Shown piece by piece: positions 60,499-64,000 of a stretch of DNA of 64,000 bases (the stretch's first letter is position 1; every line of letters begins with the position of its first letter). The DNA is from 9FT-COMBO-48-23 sp964400675. Lineage in GTDB: Bacteria > Chloroflexota > Dehalococcoidia > GIF9 > UBA5629. Made by a program: the position numbers and the translations under genes. Location: positions 32,241 to 96,240 of the forward strand of contig CAYNVO010000010.1 in the NCBI GenBank assembly GCA_964400675.1. Direction: 5' to 3'. A model generated the notes under the pieces. That model was not told the DNA's origin. It made no database searches and was given only the letters and a program-made list of their open reading frames with translations.

Positions 60499-60732
60499 AT
60501 GGAACTGTATGTCTTGACTCGGTCGGGAACGAAGATGGTACCGCTGCTGAAGAAGGCAGGGAGGGAGCTTGAAGCGGATATGCTTGAATATCTGCGTATG
60601 ACGGAAGGGGCAACGGTGGAGCAAGTGGCTGACACTATGAATCTTGACCATAAGATAGCATACGACCAATTAAGGTCTTTGAGTGCCAAGAGATGGGTCT
60701 GGCGAAAAACAACCAAGCTGGTGCAGTTCTAG
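60499..60732 (+). CDS. Small winged-helix-like protein, 77 residues
   Basis: The sequence ELYVLTRSGTKMVPLLKKAG, then LEYLRMTEGATVEQVADTMN, LDHKIAYDQLRSLSAKRWVW, shows a helix-turn-helix with wing. No ligand domain. The gene is a single unit preceding a DnaJ-like zinc protein by 55 bases. Likely DNA-binding; target unknown. Confidence 0.65.
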   Translation: MELYVLTRSGTKMVPLLKKAGRELEADMLEYLRMTEGATVEQVADTMNLDHKIAYDQLRSLSAKRWVWRKTTKLVQF

Positions 60733-60787
60733 TTTGTCCGTTAGCGGTTTTTGAGTTTAGGAAGATGGTCATTTATGGAGCAGGCAG

Positions 60788-61018
60788 ATGATGTTGCGAA
60801 AACGTTGTCCGTATTGCCGCGGGCAGGGTGCAGTACCAGGCAATGAAGGGCATTCTGCTCCATCTGAGCCGTGCCCGGTATGCAATCAGAGAGGCTACAA
60901 TCTGGTGCCAGGTGATGCTGTTCTCTGCGGTTGCTGTCAGGGCAGTGGGCATGTTCGAGCTGGTGGTGGAGGCTGGAGACCATGCCCTGAATGCAGTGGC
61001 ATCGGCTTTATGTGGTGA
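60788..61018 (+). CDS. DnaJ-type cysteine-rich zinc protein, 76 residues
   Basis: Four CxxC pairs with Gly/aromatic spacing, CPYCRGQGAV, CPVCNQRGYN, CGCCQGSGHV, CPECSGIGFM, form the repeated CxxCxGxG motif of the DnaJ zinc-finger domain, with nothing else attached. Such free-standing domains bind zinc and may hold unfolded proteins. Two in-frame ATGs are adjacent at 60788 and 60791. Confidence 0.7.
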   Translation: MMLRKRCPYCRGQGAVPGNEGHSAPSEPCPVCNQRGYNLVPGDAVLCGCCQGSGHVRAGGGGWRPCPECSGIGFMW

Positions 61019-61052
61019 TACCGTAGGGCGAATTGCCTAAGGAATCGTTGTT

Positions 61053-61832
61053 ATGCTTGAAATGAAGATATTGTGCTGGAATGTCAATGGTATCAGGGCA
61101 ATAAGGGGTAGAGGCTTTCTGGAGTGGCTGCAAAAAGAGTCTCCGGATATTCTCTGTCTTCAGGAAACGAAGGCACATATCGAGCAACTTGATAAAGATT
61201 TGCGTGAGCCATATGGATATCATACCTACTGGAATTATCCGGAGAGAAAAGGCTATGGTGGGGTTGCCACATTCACAAAGACTGAGCCTGTCGCTGTGAA
61301 ATATGCCTTTGAAGGCGCAGATTTTGACCTTGAAGGTAGAGTCATAATAACTGAGCACGTTTATTTCCTTCTAATGAATGTGTATTTCCCCAATGGGAAA
61401 ATGGGTCAGGAGCGATTGAAGTACAAGATGGATTTTTACGAGGCTTTTCTCAGCTTTGCAGATTCTCTGAAGGCAATGGGTACCAAGCTGATTATCTGCG
61501 GCGATTTCAACACCGCTCATAAGGCTATAGATTTGACCAGGCCGAAAGAAAATGAAAAAGTCTCGGGATTCTTACCTGAGGAAAGGGCATGGATGGATAA
61601 ATTTGTATCTCATGGTTATGTTGATGCGTTTCGCTATTTTAGTGAGGAGCCGAATCAATATACATGGTGGGATATGAAGACGAGAGCCAGGGAGAGGAAT
61701 GTGGGCTGGAGGATTGATTACTTTTTCGTGACAGAAGACCTGCTGCCGTCAGTTTCCAATGCATTTACAATGCCTGAGGTAATGGGCTCGGACCATTGCC
61801 CTGTCGGGATTGTGTTGAAAGGGATAAAATAG
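61053..61832 (+). CDS. xth: Exodeoxyribonuclease III
   Basis: The 259-residue protein has ILCWNVNGIRAIRGRGFLEW, ILCLQETKAH (the metal-binding Glu), GYGGVATFTK, ICGDFNTAHKAID and the final GSDHCPVGIVL, the full set for the exonuclease III/Ape1 family. It acts at abasic sites and 3' ends in base-excision repair. It is a plain core gene. Confidence 0.95.
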   Translation: MLEMKILCWNVNGIRAIRGRGFLEWLQKESPDILCLQETKAHIEQLDKDLREPYGYHTYWNYPERKGYGGVATFTKTEPVAVKYAFEGADFDLEGRVIITEHVYFLLMNVYFPNGKMGQERLKYKMDFYEAFLSFADSLKAMGTKLIICGDFNTAHKAIDLTRPKENEKVSGFLPEERAWMDKFVSHGYVDAFRYFSEEPNQYTWWDMKTRARERNVGWRIDYFFVTEDLLPSVSNAFTMPEVMGSDHCPVGIVLKGIK

Positions 61833-61847
61833 GAGGAGAGGTGACAT

Positions 61848-62327
61848 ATGAAACTCGGAGGAGTAATTGCAATCATCGTGGTGTTGGTTATTCTGGCTTT
61901 GGGAGGTGGAGTGCTGGCATATCAGCGTGGCGACGCTACAGGCTATCAAGCTGGTTATGCTAAAGGCACTGAGGATGGCGAAAAGACAGGCTATAACGAA
62001 GGGCAGACGAAGGGATATGCCGATGGTCAGGAAGCCGGTCAAAAGGCGGGCTATGATGAAGGATATAACAAAGGTCAGCAGGATGCCCATCAATCGTATC
62101 AATCAGGTGAGCAGACTGGTGAGCAGGAAGGATATACTAAGGGCTACAATCAAGGTTGGTACAACGGTTGGTCGTATGGCTGGCAAGATGGCTGGTGGGC
62201 AGGCTGTAGCAACTGCTGGCAGCATTGCGAGCCGCTTGTAACCGGTGGTGCTATGGAACAACATGCCACCGGACCGTCACAGGACTGGATGCCTGCCGCT
62301 CCAACACCTCCTCCACCTCAGCAGTAG
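61848..62327 (+). CDS. Membrane-anchored GY-repeat protein
   Basis: In this 159-residue protein AGGAGAGG precedes the ATG. Residues 4-24 form one membrane helix (GGVIAIIVVLVILALGGGVL). Residues about 28-115 consist of repeats of about four residues with G or GY, as in GYQAGYAKGTEDGEKTGYNE and GYADGQEAGQKAGYDEGY, then a tryptophan-rich segment (WYNGWSYGWQDGWW) and a Pro-rich tail. The G-x3-G pattern resembles Yae1-type or flagellar FliH/YscL-like glycine repeats, which can form packed helices. Probably extracytoplasmic; function unknown. Confidence 0.65.
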   Translation: MKLGGVIAIIVVLVILALGGGVLAYQRGDATGYQAGYAKGTEDGEKTGYNEGQTKGYADGQEAGQKAGYDEGYNKGQQDAHQSYQSGEQTGEQEGYTKGYNQGWYNGWSYGWQDGWWAGCSNCWQHCEPLVTGGAMEQHATGPSQDWMPAAPTPPPPQQ

Positions 62328-62418
62328 TAAACGCAAGGCATTTTGAATAGGCACTGCCTTTGAGGGTGCTGATGGCAGCTTTTACTTGATGGGTTAGTGG
62401 TAATTGACAATAGCTTGT

Positions 62419-63189
62419 TTAAGTTGTCAATGTGCCGCCGTCGACGACAATGGTTTCGCCGGTCACGTAGCTGGAGGCATCGGATGCCAGGTAAATCATG
62501 GCTCCGATGATTTCATCGGGGTTGCCTATGCGTCCCAGCGGTACTCTCTTTAAAAATTCCCCTTCATACTCCGGCATTGCCTCAAATATGGAGTCGCCGA
62601 GGCGTGTGTGTATGTGACCGGGAGCTATAGCGTTTACCCTTATGTTATATTCTGCCCATTCTTGAGCCATAATCCTGGTTGCCATTACCAGAGCAGCTTT
62701 GCTGATTGAGTATACTCCGATATTTGTTTCGTGCCTGAAGGCAGTTACTGAAGAAACGTTGATAATCTTGCCGCCGCCGTGCTCTTTCATCACTCTGGCT
62801 ACCGCCTGGCTGAGGAAAATCACCCCTTTCAGATTTAGATTCATGATTGAATCCCAGAGCCGTTCCTCTAATTCCAGCATCGGACTTATGGCTGGGCTGG
62901 TACCGGCATTGTTCACCAGTATGTCGATTTTGCCGAACTCCTGGCAAACCGTTTGAACCAGGCTTTTTATTTCTTCAAGCCTGCCCATATGTGCTGACAC
63001 CGGCAGAGCTTTCCTTCCCAACCCTCTTATCTCAGTGGCTACCTGCTCTAGGTCAGGAAGTTTCCGGCTGGCAATGGCAACATCTGCGCCGGCGCTGGCA
63101 AAGCCAAGAGCAGTGGCTTTACCGATGCCACGACTGCCTCCTGTTACCAGAGCCACCCTACCCTTTAAGGAGAAATCAGGTTTTGTCAT
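62419..63189 (-). CDS. Short-chain dehydrogenase/reductase
   Basis: The 256 residues are a classical SDR: VALVTGGSRGIGKATALGFA for the NAD(P)-binding glycine motif, NNAGTSPAISPML, the catalytic Ser in INVSSVTAF, Tyr-x3-Lys in YSISKAAL, and a C-terminal DGGTLTT. Substrate is unknown; it is close to FabG and glucose 1-dehydrogenase-type SDRs. GGGAGGTG precedes the ATG. Confidence 0.9.
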   Translation of the reverse strand: MTKPDFSLKGRVALVTGGSRGIGKATALGFASAGADVAIASRKLPDLEQVATEIRGLGRKALPVSAHMGRLEEIKSLVQTVCQEFGKIDILVNNAGTSPAISPMLELEERLWDSIMNLNLKGVIFLSQAVARVMKEHGGGKIINVSSVTAFRHETNIGVYSISKAALVMATRIMAQEWAEYNIRVNAIAPGHIHTRLGDSIFEAMPEYEGEFLKRVPLGRIGNPDEIIGAMIYLASDASSYVTGETIVVDGGTLTT

Positions 63190-63348
63190 TTGTTCACCTC
63201 CCGTATATATTTACAGAATGCCATTTTCCGGTTTGATGCGGTCAGCAAGATAGAAACAGGCTAACACGCAGGCGATTGTATCAAGCCCGAGCCAAGATGG
63301 CAATTGCTATTGCAGGTTATATTCAGACTGGCTTATTGTAGCCGGGCT

Positions 63349-63774
63349 TTATTTGACAATGACGGTCAGGTTAAGTGTCCACTCGCCCTTTTCGCCACCC
63401 TCCCAGGGTCGACTGTATTCCAGGGCTATTGTGCTGGTGCCTTTCTTAAGAGCTTTGAATGTCCATACTTCTTCGCCCGGTGCTCCTACAAGCCCCTTGT
63501 TTTCAGGAGACACGAACTCATGTCCTGTTTGCTGTACTACTGCTTCGTCGCTGATTTGTGCCGACTCGGACCATTGGAAGCCAGTGGTAGCGTTGGAGCA
63601 CAGTGTCACTGTGAATGTATTGCCGGTAGTAACATTTATTTGTTTGCTCATGTGCGGTTGCGTCCCGAAGTCGTCGCAGGAAATCTCTATGGATGTTCCA
63701 GTGGACGGGGTGCAAGCCGCCAAGCATAACGATAGGGTTAGCAAGATGAGTGCTGATATTATTCTTGGCTTCAT
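63349..63774 (-). CDS. Chagasin-family (I42) cysteine protease inhibitor, lipoprotein
   Basis: The 141 residues start with a lipoprotein signal (SALILLTLSLCLAAC, cleavage before Cys20). The mature part has the three chagasin loops: SNATTGFQW (NPTTG-type), GAPGEEVWTFKA (GxG loop) and SRPWEGG (RPW loop). The family blocks papain-like cysteine proteases. It is expected on the outer face of the membrane. Confidence 0.85.
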   Translation of the reverse strand: MKPRIISALILLTLSLCLAACTPSTGTSIEISCDDFGTQPHMSKQINVTTGNTFTVTLCSNATTGFQWSESAQISDEAVVQQTGHEFVSPENKGLVGAPGEEVWTFKALKKGTSTIALEYSRPWEGGEKGEWTLNLTVIVK

Positions 63775-63943
63775 TGTTTACCTCCGTGATTTCATTAAGC
63801 CCTTGATTCTAGACATATTATAACGCAGATAGCCTTATTTTGTTTAGTTCTGGTTCTTACCAGGTTTCCTATCTTGGCACAGCCGTCATAGAAATAGAAT
63901 TAAAGTTAAGCAAAATGCTAGAATATTAGCTGCTCTTCCGCTT

Positions 63944-64000
63944 GGGGGAGTGTCGGAATTGGCAGACGAGCATGACTTAGGATCATGTGCCGCAAGGCGT
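63944..64000 (+). tRNA. tRNA-Leu(TAG), 3' truncated by window
   Basis: GGGGGAGTGTCGGAATTGGC, then anticodon stem-loop ATGACTTAGGATCAT (anticodon TAG), then a long variable arm beginning TGCCGCAAGGC. The 3' half lies beyond the window. Confidence 0.88.

Noticed and set aside
60788..61040. UGA at the end of the DnaJ-like zinc protein as a selenocysteine codon
   Set aside because: The frame after it is short, ends soon and resembles nothing, and no stem-loop at suitable spacing was seen.
1..64000. CRISPR array
   Set aside because: No regularly spaced short repeats with unique spacers; the repeats at 8.3 and 12.3 kb have no spacer structure and no cas genes are present.

Overview
The window looks like a chromosome segment of a Dehalococcoidia-type Chloroflexota bacterium. 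The evidence is a short division cluster (mraZ-rsmH-ftsA-ftsZ) with none of the usual mur/pbp genes, a B12-dependent ribonucleotide reductase (nrdJ) behind nrdR, a probable Re-citrate synthase, a four-subunit 2-oxoacid:ferredoxin oxidoreductase and a selenocysteine locus. The assignment rests on gene content and protein character only; no database search was possible.

Bases 1 to about 15,100 are accessory DNA. A methyltransferase and its overlapping partner (probable restriction-modification) are followed by a membrane protein fused to a 5'-nucleotidase-like domain, four tandem zinc-ribbon membrane protein genes that share promoter and N-terminus, 87/88-bp repeats, a large serine recombinase operon, a sigma-like gene, 11-bp iterons and two tyrosine recombinases.

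Bases 15,175 to 24,204 form a 9.03-kb integrative element in the 3' end of tRNA-Lys(TTT), bounded by 55-bp direct copies with one mismatch. Its att core lies inside a reading frame. When the two ends are joined in the circle, the left-end helix-turn-helix ORF runs in frame through the tRNA sequence into the integrase at the right end, so integration appears to split the integrase gene. The cargo includes a nuclease-like protein, a P-loop ATPase, a proteasome-like hydrolase with a predicted N-terminal serine, membrane proteins and a recurrent G-rich intergenic motif.

Bases 24,205 to 52,200 are mostly core genome: tRNA-Lys, dodecin, tRNA-Gly, trmO, Re-citrate synthase, an orphan structured RNA with its own promoter and terminator, a GAF/nuclease-like/HPRT fusion, nrdJ, nrdR, the division cluster, mogA-trmD-rplS-priA-def, a CARDB protein, a kinase-like protein without its phosphoacceptor histidine, comEA-comEC, smpB and tmRNA, and the ferredoxin oxidoreductase operon.

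Bases 52,232 to 58,271 are a complete selenocysteine locus: selD, selA, selB and tRNA-Sec. SelD has an in-frame UGA at its active-site position. Between selB and tRNA-Sec a zinc-ribbon membrane protein gene is also interrupted by one in-frame UGA, followed at SECIS-like spacing by a stem-loop; the sequence after the UGA resembles the C-terminus of another protein in the window. This is a candidate undescribed selenoprotein. The window ends with a MASE3/PAS histidine kinase, exonuclease III, a GY-repeat membrane protein, a short-chain dehydrogenase, a chagasin-like inhibitor and a partial tRNA-Leu.
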